In this document: piece by piece, positions 11,843-26,837 of the stretch
Layout: each line of letters opens with the position of its first letter
How positions within the stretch are numbered: the first letter of the stretch is position 1
Assembly (NCBI RefSeq): GCF_014805625.2
Contig: NW_023998414.1
Span: 42,616,908-42,680,907, forward strand
Direction of reading: 5' to 3'
Origin: Glossina fuscipes
Lineage: Eukaryota > Arthropoda > Insecta > Diptera > Glossinidae
Length of the DNA: 64,000 bases
Made by a program: the position numbers and the translations under genes
The notes under the pieces: model-generated
Seen by the model: only the letters and a program-made list of their open reading frames with translations
What the model was told of the DNA's origin: nothing
Databases searched by the model: none

Positions 11843-12918
11843 ACAATTATTGAAAAATGTTGGTCAATCGCGAACATTTAATTGATTTTGCTTTACATCC
11901 ACCTCACAAGGATTATCATTACTACCGTGCCATATGTGTTTGGGGCTATCGTTGCCGAAGAAGTTACCGTACACTCGATACCTTTCCTTTCTCATTGCAT
12001 ATTTCACTCTATTATGCAACTTAGATACAATAGATTCGTCGATCAGTTGTCGTATCACTTATCTGCCAGATTGGTGTGAGGAACGTGCAGATAGCTATGA
12101 ACAATATTACAAACGATATTATACATACTATTCTTTACTAGACTGTTGAAATAAGCGCCATTAAAAAAGGAGAAGAAAAATGCACAACAACCGGTTATGA
12201 CTTATTTATATATCTAGTATATTGCCAAATTTCAATTCTTTAATTCAACTTTTTGTCATTTTCATTAACGCAATAATCTAATTGCCCACGGGGGGCAAAC
12301 AATTTGATCGGCATAAATATTTCAGCCCGTCAACAGTCAAATGTTGTAAAATTAAAAAATTTTAAAATAGTTTTGTTTTCGAATTTTCTGTTTTTTTTTT
12401 GTTTTTTTTTTTTTTTTGGTTTTTTAAGGGCTACATACGCATGTACAAGTAAGTGGTTCTAAAGAAAACGTATTTTCTCAAAAGAAGTTCGTTTCATAGT
12501 GCAGTGAACGCGACAAGAAAAATATCTTGCATAGATTAGTAAAAAAATATAAATCTATATATTTCTTTAATCATTTCTCATCGTTCTCGTGTTCTTTTCA
12601 CTTTCAATAAAGAGAAAGAGAAAGAGAAACTCGCATGAGAACGTGCGCAGATGTCATTCATTCATTCAATGAATTTAGTTTCGTTTTATCAAACTACACC
12701 TTTTCGAAGAGTTTTGATAATTATTATAATTGTTTTCGATATTTCGCATATTTACCGAAGCAATCGTTTACTTAATGAAAAAATGAAAAATGAAAAATTA
12801 AAAAACAAAAAAAAAGGTGTTGCTTAGTTTCCCTTTCACCTTAGATTGTCGCAGTAGTGACAACAAAAACCATAACAGGAAATCGTGCACACACGTTTAA
12901 TAACCGGTGAAAAGAAAG

Positions 12919-12946
12919 AAAAAAAAAAAAAAAAAAAAAAAAAAAA
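12919..12946. repeat. Poly(A) run of 28
   Basis: Twenty-eight consecutive A residues preceded by AAAG units. No retroelement body was recognised next to it. Confidence 0.95.
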
Positions 12947-15900
12947 GTGAATAAAAATAAAAGGAAAGAATCTTGTGTAAAAGAGAAGCATATGGGCAAT
13001 ACAATGTATTTAGTTTTTTCGTAGCAGGACACTTTCATATGCAAATTTTTTCCTTTTTAATTTTTTAAAGAACTTCGAAAAAGTCCAACGAGACGGCACA
13101 AAGGAATTGTCATTGTAGTCATAATCAGCAGTAATGCATTAAAACCAATAGCACCCCTTCAAGCTGGGTGCAAGGCTTACTCAGGTAGCAGTAGTAGTTC
13201 GTTTTTCCGGTCTTGCTTCGTACGACTGTGTGCAAAGCTGTAAAAAGGGTGTTGCGCCAGTCTTGATATTGTTTCTTCTCTCATTTCTTATGCGGAGTTA
13301 TAGGTTAACTTACAATAAGCAAAAGTCTTATTATTCAAGTCAAGGTGTTTCTTACGCTTTTGATTACTTGGATGCCAACAAGACTTACGAAAGTACTGAT
13401 ATATGCATATACATGCACACATGCGTAAATACATTCATATAAATATTATTCGGGTCGGGATCACAATCGCAATTTGTTTAAACGAATGTAGAAAAGGAAA
13501 AGTATTGCGTGTGATTTTAGAATAAAAATTTAGGATGGACGGTGCGTAAATATTTTAAAAATGGTCATGGCTCACCATCTACAGACATTCGAGTTATGAT
13601 ATTTTAATCCGAGACTGGTTTTCCATTATGAACCGCTTATGAGTTCGGAATGCATTCGATTATGATTTTGATAGCGAGATAAAACTTACAGTTGAGAGGA
13701 AAAACGAGGCTGCTAGATATGGGTCGAAAAGAGAAAGTCCGATCGATGTAAAAAATCTTGCGTGTGCTTCTTTTGTTTTTTGTATATTTCATAATTAAAA
13801 AATTATTTCACAATATTTTCTATACATATTATTACCAAGTTAAAGAAAAAGTTCATAGCGTTTGTCACAGTACATGGAATTAGAGGTACGTACGGTTTCT
13901 AACGTTAGCATGCAAAAAAAAAAAAAGAAAAGGAAAACTCCTTGACACTTGCTAATGGACTCAAAAGCGATGAATATTTAAATGTAAGTAAAAATAAATA
14001 AATAAATAAATAAATAAGTAAAATAAAAATGGAAAAATGTCCATGTCTTGGTTTGCGGAAATTCTGATCTAAAATAATGAGAAAACGGCGCGAACTCTTT
14101 TCTTCATATTATTTGGGACTGGGCTCATTTTGAGAGTTGATTTTCGGACTTTAATTAAAAGTGTGTATATGTGTGCTCTTAAAGGATCCTCGAAGCTTGT
14201 TGTTAAGTATATTTTTTAAATAAATTATTTTAGCTTTTTTCGCGAAACGATTGTGCATTCGGAGGCATAGTTAACACAAGCTGTTCATGCATCGTAGGCG
14301 TTCGGTGTTTCATTGCTAGTATGGGTCTTCAATTGCAATAATCATGAAGTGTACGCGAATTATTATTCGAACAGTTCCCTTTATGACGAATATTTGATAC
14401 CCACTTCCTCAAATTGACGCTTCAGTAATTACGCACTTATCGCCCGGCCGATCATGACGTACTTCTTGTATGCCCTTTAACTGACCCTGAGGTCAGTTTT
14501 TTTCAGATTTTAAATCAATAACTTTTACAGAATGTAATTTACAGCCTTTAGACAAGTATGACTGTAGCTGCGGTTGGACTGGATGATTGATTTCACCTTT
14601 AGCATAAGGCCATCTACTCGGAATGCATATTGTTTGAATGTATATCATTGTCTTCGTGTGAAGCGACTTTAGGCGCAGTTTTGCAATTTTTTGGCTAATG
14701 TGGGAGTGAGTGCAGACAGAAGAAGCTTACTTTCCAAACTTAATCCAATTAGTTTTCGTCTGTTTTTTATTCCTGGCGATCGCGAGCATTAGATGGAGGT
14801 ACAAAGGGACCGATAGAGCAACAAACAGATGGTTAAGATTAAATCGACTCATAATCGGATACTAATCGAGAATTGTTTTGTGTGTATGTGAAATATTCTT
14901 TCGGAGGTTTTTTATGCATATGCATATTTTTGCGTGTTACATAGGGATGGACAAGCCTAGTGTGTAAATTGCATCGTTCGATCATACCTATTAAAAACTA
15001 AAGAAATGATATCGAAGAGAGAGACCTTAAAATGTATATTAAAAGCGAGGGAATCTAGCTTCGTTATATGTATCAGAGACAGCCGTATATTTTTGTTCTT
15101 ATTTGCAAGCGATGGAAAGATGTGAAGAATGCTGATAACTTTTTTACAACAACAATAAACTCTTCTGTGCTACTTAAAAAGTACATTGCTTTACGGTTTT
15201 ATATTACTTTACTTGATGTTGTTGCTATTGTTTTTGTTTTTATTTGTTTCTTGTCGTTGTTGTTGTTGTTTTTGTTGTTTTATTGTAGGTGTTGTCGCTG
15301 ATATTGTTGATTTCCTTTCTATTCTATTTATTTACAGTTTTGTTTCATAGACAACGAACGAACAGTACTAAGATGTAATTTAAACAAGCGTGATTATGTT
15401 TTCAAAAGCTTTCTTAACATTAGCATTTCAATTGAATTGAAATTGTAAGAAAATCTGACTGCTTTTGTGTTGTTGTCGCCGCTATTGTTGCTTAGTTTCA
15501 GCTTTGGTCAGACAATATAAAGCGATTGTAATAATAATGGCATCCAAAATTGAAATAGGGAACGGAACGACACATCATGCCTACCTACTGAGTTGGTCAG
15601 ATCATTTTTTTAACATTTTTTTTTTAAATTTTTTTCACGTTTCCTTGGTTTTCTTATTTTTAACGAAACTGAACACCAATTTCGAATGCGAAAATCTTTA
15701 ATTTTCTATTCATAAGTTCGAATACCAATGTATTATAATCAAATATTTGATAAGCAACAGCACAGGTTAATATTTGGAAAAAAACTTTAAATTATTTCAG
15801 GATTAAATGAATGTTTCTTTGGATAATATAAACAAACAAACAAGAAAAATTAATTGGAAATTATAAAATCCGCAAAGTCAGTTGTTAGACAACTGAGATA

Positions 15901-17855
15901 GAATTTTTTCTATCAAATATGAGAACAAAGGTAAAGCTTGTGGATTTCGTGTCTTTGATCACAGCCAAATGATACACGTAGGCTTGGAACCAACTTCAAA
16001 GTTCTTCATCTGCTTTATATATGGATAAACAAGATATAAAATAAACAAAAAAAAAAAAAAAAAGAAGAAAATTAAATTTAAACAAGGTTTGAGATTTCTA
16101 CGGATAGAAAAAGGGAAAAAAATCTCAGAGAAACTTATTGTTCGCAGTGACAGAGGCGCGAGTGCTTTACGCGAGTGCAATAGGTTACCGGACGATCGAT
16201 GTCGAATCCAATACGGTCGGAATGTTAAGTAAAGATAGCATTTGTTCTCCTCGATGCAAGCATCGCAAGTCTTGAGAACTCTTCTTTATTTATAAGCTGG
16301 ATTGATTCATATTGATCAGCTAATTGATCGAAAAGAAAATAAGAGACGAAAAATGATGTAGAGCAAGAACAAGCTGTAAACCTGACAGACGAACATGTTG
16401 CAACTACGCAAATTGAAGACTAGATATATGACAAATCAGTTGGGATGCTCTTGGAGAGGGTAGAAAGGTTGGTAGAAATTCGCTTCTAGCGTAAACATGT
16501 TAAAGTCAATTTTCATTTAAATCAGCCTTTTTTTCACATATGAATTTTCTCAGACTTACCTATAACGCCTAAAATATGAAGACGATTCATCATGCAAGCA
16601 GTGTTATAACTTTCTCTTTCAAGTCTCCTTCGAACAAGGGAGGTATGGAGCTGCTTTCAAAATTTGTTCAATTGTTTATCTCGCTTAACGTTAGGTGACA
16701 AGCAACTAAAAAATTTCGAAATGAAATTATGCCAGATTTAATCGGCTTACGCGTCAAACCGGTTCCAATCGTAATAAATTATTTATTTCGTGTCACTTAT
16801 ATGCAAGTAGAATTAGTTTTGAAAATCACTATCGTAATATGAATGTCGGAAGAACTAATTTTCCTGTTGGTCAGACGACGATACTGTAGGCTTGAAAGCT
16901 TTGGGAGATCAACGAATGATAAGGTAAGGCAAAGGAAAGGCAAATATAGTTTTAGCGATCGAAAGCTCCAAGCTTGCAACCGCAACAAAAGAAACCGTAT
17001 ACTGAATGGTGGTAAAAATAGTTGCAAAAAAACAGCCGAAAGTTTGTCACAATTCTTGACATATTTGAAATATTGATAAAATGAATGGCGAGGATTCGTT
17101 TCCCTAAGATGAATATATTTTTCCCATTTGGTTTATTATAGAACCATTTTTATTTGGTAATCCTTTTAATAAAATGCATTCACTTCCGTTTCATTTTGCC
17201 GAACGGAGCAGAGAGGAACATCTGCCTTTAGTATTCATATGTACATGTATTTTCATCAATAAATCACGGTATAAAGGTATTCTAATTAATTAGTATTCAC
17301 CATCACTGACTCCTTAAAGCGATATTTACTCAATATCATATAGTCTTCTTTTAGTTTCATGCGAATTATGTAAATTTTCCTCTAAAGAGATGCTGCTTTC
17401 ATTTAATTCGTTGTCATTACCATATGAATGGTTGGTGATGAAAATATGTGGACATCTCGACGACGATGAAACAATTTCCGTAACTATTTATGTAACAATC
17501 AATAGCCGTTATTTATTGGATCTTTTTAGAAAAGGTGAAGTGAAACGGTGAAGTGAAACTGTGAAGAAAATAAGCATAATTCGAACTCGAGAACAGACGA
17601 AACGATGAGAACCCAAGTATGCAAAATTAATAACAAAACATTTTAATATGCAAATCAGTCCTTAAATGAATGAATTCTCAAAAGACGCGCATCTGCATCC
17701 ATTCACGACAGTATCGTCTGCAGCTTGTCGTTTACACAAGTTATTGATATGCAAATTTATTAGACGATGTGTGTAAGAAATTCGAAAATGAAACTTGATG
17801 ATGAGAATTCGAATGCGTATGCGCTAAGAACTAATCTTGAAAACCAACCACCCTT

Positions 17856-17900
17856 CACACACACACACACATACACACACACATACAGAGAGAGAGAGAC
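17856..17900. repeat. (CA)n-(GA)n compound microsatellite
   Basis: CA units with two TACA interruptions change to GA units from about 17887. Confidence 0.93.
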
Positions 17901-19601
17901 GAACACGTATACAATTCAAAAGAGATTTGACAGAGCTACTTGAAGGGGTTTTACATTTCGTGTGGCTATCGCTCTTCGGCTGGTCTTGCATTCGGTATTA
18001 ATGTTATTAATAGCATATCAATCGATCGTTTACTATTGTATGCAATTTTTGATATTCTGTGGCTGGCTGTGCTGCGCATTACTATACCGCCAATGATATC
18101 TATACCTTTTGATTTTTATTCTCGCATTTGTGTGCAAATGTGGTGAAAAGATCTCTTTGATCTATTCTATGCTAAGAGAGATTGGCGAGAGGTCTATTGT
18201 CGTCAAACGGTTACATTTTTAATTAAAAAGGGTTAATCGCGTTCTACTTTCATAATTAGGTAAATGCCAAAGAAAGAAAACAAACTAAGAGACACAATGC
18301 GCAAAATTTGCAAATATTATTACAGTTGATGACATACGACTGACGAGAGGGGATATGCGAGGAGTGTCTTTGGCAAATTGTTAGATTTTGCGGATTTATT
18401 TTGGTATTCATTTCAGCTTCTTATCCATCGGTAATTCGAAAAGTTAATCTCAATTTATTTACAAATATTTGATTGTATTACGAACACGTTTGTTTTCGAT
18501 CTTATTCTCTCGCGACATATCCGGAATATGGCGCCAAGGTAGACAGACACTTTTAAACAAAATGTATCGCGAAAGTTCCAAAGTTTATATCAATGTAGCA
18601 CAGATACTACACAATTGGACAGATGGACATGGCTAACAGCACTTATACACTTCATAGGGTTTTTAAAGCTTGCTTCTACGCTTTACAGAAGTATTGACAA
18701 AAAAAAAATTAAAATCTGATGATATTGGTTAGCCTTGGTCAATTTTTTTTTTATATTAGTGCAGATACGACAGCATCGCTTATAGAATATACGGATGGGC
18801 AGAATTTGATACTTATCAGGATAATATGTATATACGCTTTGTCGGGTATCTAAAGCTCACTTTCGGGCGTTGCAAGCGTTTTAAAAAAATGAATACAGCC
18901 TGCATACTTTGGTGATGGGTATAACGCGAATATATATATATATATCTTTAAGTTAGCCTAGAAAGTTCCACACTTTAATTTAGCAGTCAGAAATTACTAA
19001 TAAAACGATTTTCTTTAAATACTAACTAAGCTCTTATAAAACATCTTTCTTGGGTTTTTTAAACAGAATGAATCGTTCAATCTCCATAGCTTGATTTAAT
19101 GTCTTAAAAATAGTTACATATTTTTATTAATTTTTTTTTTTTTTTTTGTTCTTTTAAATCGTAGCGAATTCAATCTCGCTCACTAGTGCAAGCTATAGTT
19201 TGGAAATTTTAGTTTATGTTATAGGGAAAAAAAAGTTGTTGTTTTCTTACCAAGTGCAGAAGAAAGAATTTTTGGTTACAGTTAAATTAATAATGCAATC
19301 ATTTTATATGAAATTTTTTTCTTTTCGGAATTTTAATAAAATCATCCGTCCTTCGTCCCTAATTGCATTCTATTGTAACAAATTATCGATATTCAATCAT
19401 GAGAAGTTTTGCAAAGTTGTTGACAAGAAAGGATCTAAAAAAAAAATTATTTAAATACATAAACGAAAAAGTCTGCAAGAAAGATATATGTATATATATT
19501 TTGATCAAGTTTAGAAGACTCTACAAATGTTGACAACTTAGTCATTTCGATAGTTTCGCCAACTTCGTGCATCCCTCCTTCCGCTTGTTATATATCGGTC
19601 A

Positions 19602-19677
19602 TGTGGTTGTGTGTATGTATGTATGTATGTATGTATGTGCGTACGTATGTATGTGTATGAATGTGTGTGTGTGTGGG
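19602..19677. repeat. (TATG)n / (GT)n compound microsatellite
   Basis: Five to six TATG units, a GCGTACG interruption, further TATG units and a closing GT run. Confidence 0.94.
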
Positions 19678-19849
19678 TTACAAGTGTTATGAAAAGAGAC
19701 TTACAAATCAAGATGATCTTCTTGCTCAAACTCTAATATGAAACTTTATATATTTTAAATAGTTCTGCATAAACAAAAAAAAAAAAAAAAAAAAACATGA
19801 AAAACTAAAAACAAAAAAGCAAATAAACGAGCACGAAACACAAAGACGA

Positions 19850-19856
<7 letters not shown>

Positions 19857-19884
<28 letters not shown>
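19857..19884. repeat. (TA)14 dinucleotide repeat
   Basis: Twenty-eight perfect bases, followed by a CATGTG/CACGTG-containing stretch at 19886-19910. Confidence 0.95.
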
Positions 19885-20940
19885 AGCATGTGCATGTGCA
19901 CGTGCATATTCGAGTGTACGCTGTATATGCATAAAGAGCTAGGAAACAGTTGTCTTTTATTCTTGAGAAATTTATTGAATGGTTGGTTGTGTTAGCCTCC
20001 GTTGGTTTTGTTAAATGGTATGTGTTTGTGATGCCGCTACGTGATCACCCATCATGGTGTAATAATTCTTATTAACTTGTTTACACGTACGCTTACCATA
20101 TATCGTGTCTCCCGCAATAACTCAAACAGATTCAAAAAATAAAAATTAACTTCAAGCATAAATAATACAATCAGATCTGACCTGAAATGGAATGCTTGCT
20201 CGTAACTTACTTTTAAAAATGATCTGCTGTTGAATCAAACAAAATCTGATTTCGGAGAATATCATACGCGTATCACTTTATATATAATAGTTAACTCAAC
20301 TTTAAAATGTAAAAAAATAATATGGATTTTGATTTAATTAAAACTACGGGAAATATTAAAAGCGATCAACTGATAAGTTAGCGGTATGTTAGTTCGCTTT
20401 CGAGCTACCATAACCAACCGCATAATTTGCATAATTTTCACCTTTAATAGTTTTAAAATATCTTGTTTACAATTGTTATTGTTGCTATGCCATATATGAC
20501 AGACAATTGTGTGACTGCCAATCGTCAACAATGACAGGAACGGTTAAGCAAACCTATTCGTATCTACATACACAAGATTTATAGAGATATAAGGATCATG
20601 GCAGGATCATTGTTCGAAGCTTTACGTTATGCAGATGGATCTTATGCAATACTTAACTGAACAACATTGCGTTGCTAAAAGTTACATCGATTTTTATGAA
20701 GCAGACATGTGCTCATATCGCTCGTTCTATGAAAAAAAATACAATTTTTATATGCGAAGAGAATCAATCGTCCGGGAAGATATTTGAAAACTGAGTAAAG
20801 CAATTTCTTAAAACTTTGCTAATTTCGCACTGAAATATATAGGAAAAAACGGAATAGAATCGTAAATATATTGTATTTCTATTAATGCGTGTAAAAGAGA
20901 CTTCGAGTCTTGAAAGCATTATTGAATACCTAGCGGCATA

Positions 20941-21460
20941 TGTGATATTCGTAACGTCTGAGTGCGCACAGGTTATGTGAGTTCTTACTGCTGGGTTGAA
21001 TACTTTACTTCTTCACGACCGCTTACGTGTATAACCGCAGTGATGACCAGGAGGAAAGGGAAAAAGTGCGGCCGTAGCCTAAGTGATGTGTACCTAATCG
21101 GTAAGTGTTACCCCTTAACCGATCGATTATTCCATAAATGTATGGTCCACATGCCAGTCATTACCGAGCTGAGAACTGAATTCGCCAAAACCGATTTGAT
21201 AGCCGCGCAGCCCATGCGGCAGCCCAAGTTGCGCGTTTGCAGAGAAGACCTATTATTCGTAAAAAACATTCAAATCTGTTTGCCAAATGTGGACAACGTA
21301 GAGTGATGCACTTCCAAGTCCCATGGATTCTATGTAAAATTTCGAAGACCACACACACAAAGTGAACATCAGAGACAAATGAAATACGTTTGGCTGAGTG
21401 CAATTCTAAGTCTCCCTGTCTCTCTATTAAGATTACGCACAAATGTTAACTATAGGTTCG
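20941..21460. other. GC-richer patch with unidentified 114-codon open frame
   Basis: A plus-strand frame at 20962-21306 and an overlapping minus-strand frame at 21161-21442 are less biased than most frames here. The plus frame reads a Lys/Arg-rich centre and scattered Cys, with no domain I recognise. There is no convincing promoter, splice partner or poly(A) signal. It could be a decayed transposon segment of unknown type or a chance frame in a patch of better base balance. Confidence 0.25.
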
Positions 21461-23216
21461 CCTAAAATGAAAACTATTGCTGCAGTGTACGGAATAAAAG
21501 GGCGTGAGCGCTTAATATGCCGAGTATTTTTGTTAGAGTATGTGATTTTTGTTATCGTGTTTAGCTTTCTCTTCCTTCCTTGAGAAAGAATTTGTTTGCT
21601 TTTTCAAAAATTTTATTCTCCGTCAAAAATTATCTGTCGTTCCATTAAAGCTGATCCAATGCGACCTCCTTTAGACTAAGGCCCCGTTAATAATTTTTAA
21701 ATTCATTCACTTAACTACTACTATAAGGTATGCAAACAAATTTTGTCGATTTATTGATAAAAATCAACTTTATTTTAAACTTACTTGTTACAACGCTTTA
21801 CAATCGAAATATTCACCGTTAGCGATACCTTGTGGGTAGAAATCTCGTGGTTTTAAGATCAAATGGTAATCGATTCATTTTCGCACATACTGATCCGCTA
21901 AATATGACTGCGACGTTCGCACATTTTGATCGCTTTCAAGATTAAAATTTTGATAGCTTACTTCGGTTCCGCTTCAATCTAATATAATGATTTCCGTAAC
22001 TTTAGATGCATTCGAGTTTTTTCGAGTTTAAGGTAAGGCCGTAAATGACATCCATCGCTCTACACATCGCACTGATACATACACTGAAGGACAGCTTGTG
22101 AACATCTGCTACTTATACCGCACAAGCACCTATGCTTAAGTTATCTATAACCCAAACTTCAGAAAAATTGAACGTGTCAGCTACCTCTTATGAGGCAAGT
22201 TGGAACCTTTGCGCTCGTAAAACAAAAAATAATTCCATGAATTTTACGATTTGTTGCGTTTTGAATATTGCATCGCATGCTGAAATGCTAGCTTACAGGA
22301 AGCGGTTCAAGTGGTTTATTAAAAATTATTATTTAAGCTTTCGGTAACAAGTATGTCTCACTTCTGGTTACATCTGAAGCAGTGGATATGCGATACGCAT
22401 TAAGTTCACATCGAACCCATTTTTGAACGGCTTACATTATTGATTACGTAACATAAATTATGTTAGTCTCTCGCTTGATTACGTCGCCAGGAATTTCATG
22501 TAGGTTTGAGGTCTGAAATTTCAGTTTTTTTTTTTCCTTCTTATTGAAACGTTTCCTTTGTACGATTTCAAATATCGCAAGATACTGAACGAATGAAAAG
22601 TGTACTTGTACGTAATGTAAACTAACAGCCGTTCGTTCATAAGCAATGAAATATTCAAAAAAAAAAAAGTTTTCCACTTTTATAATAGATCGGTAAAAAA
22701 CTCGATCCAAGTCGAATTTAATATGTCTTTTGTGGACTAAACTTGACTTTTGCTTTTACACTGCCCCATGAAATTGATTTTATTTGAATGTACGCACGTC
22801 AAGTGTCACGTTTCTAACAAATATAATTTCATATCTTTTCAGTTTTTGTTTTTTTCGTTTTGTTTCTTTTCATTATTCTGCCAAATTTTAGTCACCATAA
22901 AATTTTCATTTTCACTTTAGTCCTAACGACTTTTATTTATATATTATATTTATAAGGGACATTCTATCCATCTATGTACTGCCTGGTCATGTGTCGTTAT
23001 ACGCGTCTCTACGGCCTAAATATTAAAACATATTCCTTTAGGTATATATAAGGAGTTGATGGGGAATTTTTGTTAAAATTGGTGGATGTGAGTTAAGATG
23101 AAAATAGCATCAGATCATCATCACATCGGCTGATATTCACAATTGAAATATTCCTTTAAGGCGATGGAGGCACTTAAAATTTCCCCCCAGACGAGTATAA
23201 CTTTCTAATTTGTTTC

Positions 23217-23218
<2 letters not shown>

Positions 23219-23243
<25 letters not shown>
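23219..23243. repeat. Poly(T) run of 25
   Basis: Twenty-five consecutive T residues. No element body was recognised to its right on the minus strand. Confidence 0.95.
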
Positions 23244-23248
<5 letters not shown>

Positions 23249-24991
23249 ATCTTAAACCGCTTGCAGGCAGAGAGAGCATCTCAATTCGTTTCTTGCCCTA
23301 AAGAAAATTCAAGCAGCTGATTAATCGCGGTTGCTTGCTTGCAATGTATGCTATGCGAACATTAGACATAAAAAAAAAAAAAAGAAATTAAAATAAATAA
23401 ATAAAATGAAAAGAACAAAATTTAAGAAGCCGTCATATAAAGCGTTGCTTGCTTGCTTCTTTTTTTATTTTTGTAAGCGAACATATTCTCACACGTTTTG
23501 AGTGACGCAAATGCCGGCAAATGCTAGCAAACACGATCACCATTCATTTCTTTTATTCTATTTCATCGAAAAGTGTATAAGTTTTCGATTCATTTGCATA
23601 ATTCATTTTTATGAAAATGTAGGAAACAAAAAGGGAAACGAATCATTTGTACTGTGTGAAGCCTTTAATCGATCAATGTGTGCCACTCAATAGAATTAAA
23701 AATTAAGTAAAAGTAAAAAAAAAAAAAACAAAAAATAAGAAAAAGCTAGGGAAACCGTATTCCCATTGCGTTTTCAATAGGTATTATTACAAACAACAAA
23801 CAAAAAAATGCAAAATTTTGAAACGTGTTTAAATCTAGTTTTACGGACTTGAGCACTTGTTAATGAAAAATATAAAAATGTATAAATATTTTTCCTCATT
23901 TACGAGCCGATGCAACTTAACACATCATAAATCATTTGTGGGAGATTTGCTTCTCGTTTCCGTGTTGCAAGGAAACGCTTTGAGAAAAGCAAAAATTTAA
24001 AAGTCGATCACACACTTCGAACTAACAGCATCGAACAATAATATCCTTCACCGTTGTCACCGGAATCATTAATAATTCCTTTGGTGTTTAGCAAAATTCC
24101 TTTTTCCAAACTCCAAGCTGAAGCATTCCGTTTAATTTAAACATAACATATATGTATCTATTTACCCATCATTAGCTGTAACTCTTTTCTGTTTTCCTTT
24201 TTTGTGTTTTTTTTGTTTTTTGTTTTTTTTGTTTTTTTTTCTTTTACATTGGAAATGGTGCCGCTCCTTATGCTTGTGCGTTCTGCGACTTTTCCAATAC
24301 CACTCACTATACCATGTAAACGGAATTTTTTTGGTGTGCAGATAGCTCCGTCCTTGCGAATGTGCGTTTAAGTTACTGATTATGTCAAAATCATGCAACA
24401 TCTTTGGTTCGTTGACTTCGGTATAAAATATATGAAATATCGTTTCTTAAGCCGTATGTGTTTGAATGTAAAATGGGAATGATGAAAATAAGTAAAAATC
24501 GTTGATTTGTATGTATGTATGCATGCTGTATGCATGTGGCATCCCTTTTTGCACACTGAATAGTATTACAATTGAATCAACCTCAATATGTCATTAGGCC
24601 TACTTGACTCTTACTAAGGACTTATATTGTATATAAGCAAGTGTGTGCGCTCGTTTACTTCCGCTGATTTAAATCCTTTTATTTTTCTTTTCAAAGTTTT
24701 TTTTTTTTTTTTTTTTTGGCTACAAATGTCATTATTTCTTTATTTTTTGGCATTTTTTTTTTTTTTTCAAGTTACAAGCGGAAACTTTCCTTGAAATGGA
24801 ATTAATGCAAATTAATGATGTTTGAGTTGTTTTCTCAACATTTACAAGAGAGTGAAAATGTTTTAAAAAAACATTAAATGTTAAACAGTTTAACTTGATG
24901 TATATGATGTGTGGTATTCACATATACGATACGCCTAAATTGACGTTCTCATCTTGAAAACGGTTGATGTAAACACATTTCTATCAGCTCA

Positions 24992-25022
<31 letters not shown>

Positions 25023-26791
25023 CAAAATTTATGTAATTGTCCCTAGTGTTTTAATAATAGCGGTAAACAGCATATAGTATAGCCAGACGAGGTCGAAATT
25101 CATTTCAAGTGCTGTACGATTAAATGAAAACGTCCATTTCGTAGCCAACGGAAGGTGACGTCGAGGTATTTTTCCCGATAGAAAAAGTAGTGCGTTACCA
25201 CAACGCCCCGTAAAAATCAAATTCGCTTAGCGTAGTGTTAGTAGTTCGGAATATAAATTTAAATAAAATAAATAATAATTTAATAAAAATAACTCCAGCA
25301 ATATGCTGGTAGAAATACTAGAATATTTTAGCATAGTAGTAGTATGCTTCCTTGTAAAGCTCCTAGTAGTAGCATGCAGTAGTAGCATGTAGTTGTTTAA
25401 TAGTAACAGTATTTCTTATATACTGGAAATATACAGATATCTTCATGGTAGTCATATATTATGCGAATTATTGACGAAGCGGTAGCATACGGTAATATAA
25501 TATTAGTGCAGATTTTTGGGCGTGGCATATTATAGTTGAATCCACCCAAATGAAAACGTAACCAGCAACAGCAACAGCAACTGAAGCAATCGAGGTGAAA
25601 ACCGCTAAAGCCAGCACCATTTATCAACACTCGCCCAAGCTATGTTAGCGGCCCGTATATGTAATGTATTGCTGTCTCCGCTGTTATCAGGAGGCTTCTT
25701 ACTCCTTCCGATTAGCGGGGACTTGTTGTCGAAATACTGATTGTGCTGTTTGCGCAAGAAATAGAGGAGGTGGCAATGCTTAACGACAGATAATAATTTG
25801 AAGTAAATTATCTAAGGGTAATGTATTTTTATTTATTTATTTATTTTTTTGATAATAGAAGTTCAAGTGGACGAAAAAATCACCATAAACTTATTCACAT
25901 TCGCAATAATAAAGCAGTACTAGCAGTAGTAGCAGTCATGGTAGTATTAGCATTTAGTAAAGGATAACTAAGCCTCGCTACCCTTATAAAATTGACCTAT
26001 GGCTAATGTATGTATTTGCGTGTGAGTGTGCGTTTTTATTTTACCGAGGGATAATTAGCCACATTAGGTCTTTTGTTTTTACGTTTGCATATATGCAAAT
26101 AGAGGCTTATGTTGTTTTTGTTTTTTGAATTTACAAATTAACAACAACAAGAAGACATCGATTTCGACTTGATTTCATTCGTCAATTTTGAATCGGATGG
26201 ATAGCACATTTACACTCTTTACTGTGGATCGCATTTAATTTAATGCATTTTAACTGGATGTGTTTGCTTATTATTAATATTAATAACTTGAATTTTTCAT
26301 GAAATTTTTTATTTCAATAGTAATTAACTAACTCTCTTGAGAAATAAATGCATAAAAATGTTATTTCTCTACTTTTACACAATTTTCCCCAGCACGCATA
26401 TACGTACGTGTTTGTGTGAATTGCAAAAAAAAAAAATAAATAAAAAAAATAAAAAAAAAAATATAAAAAGAAAAAATAAAAAAGGCGTGTGTGTTATTTT
26501 CAAATGTTTCTCTTACGCATATTTGCTATGAAAATTTTTTACTCTTTTTATTTTTTTACTTTTTCCCTGTTTATTCTACCTGTATTGTTTCTGTTATTGT
26601 CGTAATACAAGAACGTTATAGTGTTAGTGCAGGCAATAAGGTGATAACACCCTTTTTAGCAAGGTGTTTAATATGTGGTCAGCAAATGTGTTAAATGGGG
26701 TTAATATGATGTCATTCAATCTCGAACCGGGTGCTAACCATAAAAGCATATAAATAAATATACACATACAAATACTCACACAAACATATAC

Positions 26792-26794
<3 letters not shown>

Positions 26795-26834
<40 letters not shown>
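26795..26834. repeat. (AT)20 dinucleotide repeat
   Basis: Forty perfect bases, the longest uninterrupted AT tract in the window, preceded by CACA-rich sequence. Confidence 0.97.

Positions 26835-26837
<3 letters not shown>

Larger units (their letters stand above)
8949..20940. other. Noncoding AT-rich stretch
   Basis: No host gene, RNA gene or recognisable transposon protein was seen. Open frames such as 11305-11538, 13230-13442, 16843-17076 and 17940-18146 carry no motif I recognise and have no supporting codon or splice structure. Tracts include (ATT)n at 9905-9927, (CT)n at 11780-11842, poly(A) at 12919-12946, (AAAT)n at 13990-14016, CA/GA at 17856-17900, TATG/GT at 19602-19677 and (TA)14 at 19857-19884. 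Confidence 0.6.

Noticed and set aside
12282..12298. TTGCCC-N5-GGGCAA inverted repeat as a terminator or operator
   Set aside because: Only six paired bases in eukaryotic DNA, no gene next to it.
26715..26750. Minus-strand GGTTCGAG resembling a tRNA B box
   Set aside because: The only A-box-like word (TGGTTAGCA) is about ten bases away instead of 30-50, and no cloverleaf can be drawn.
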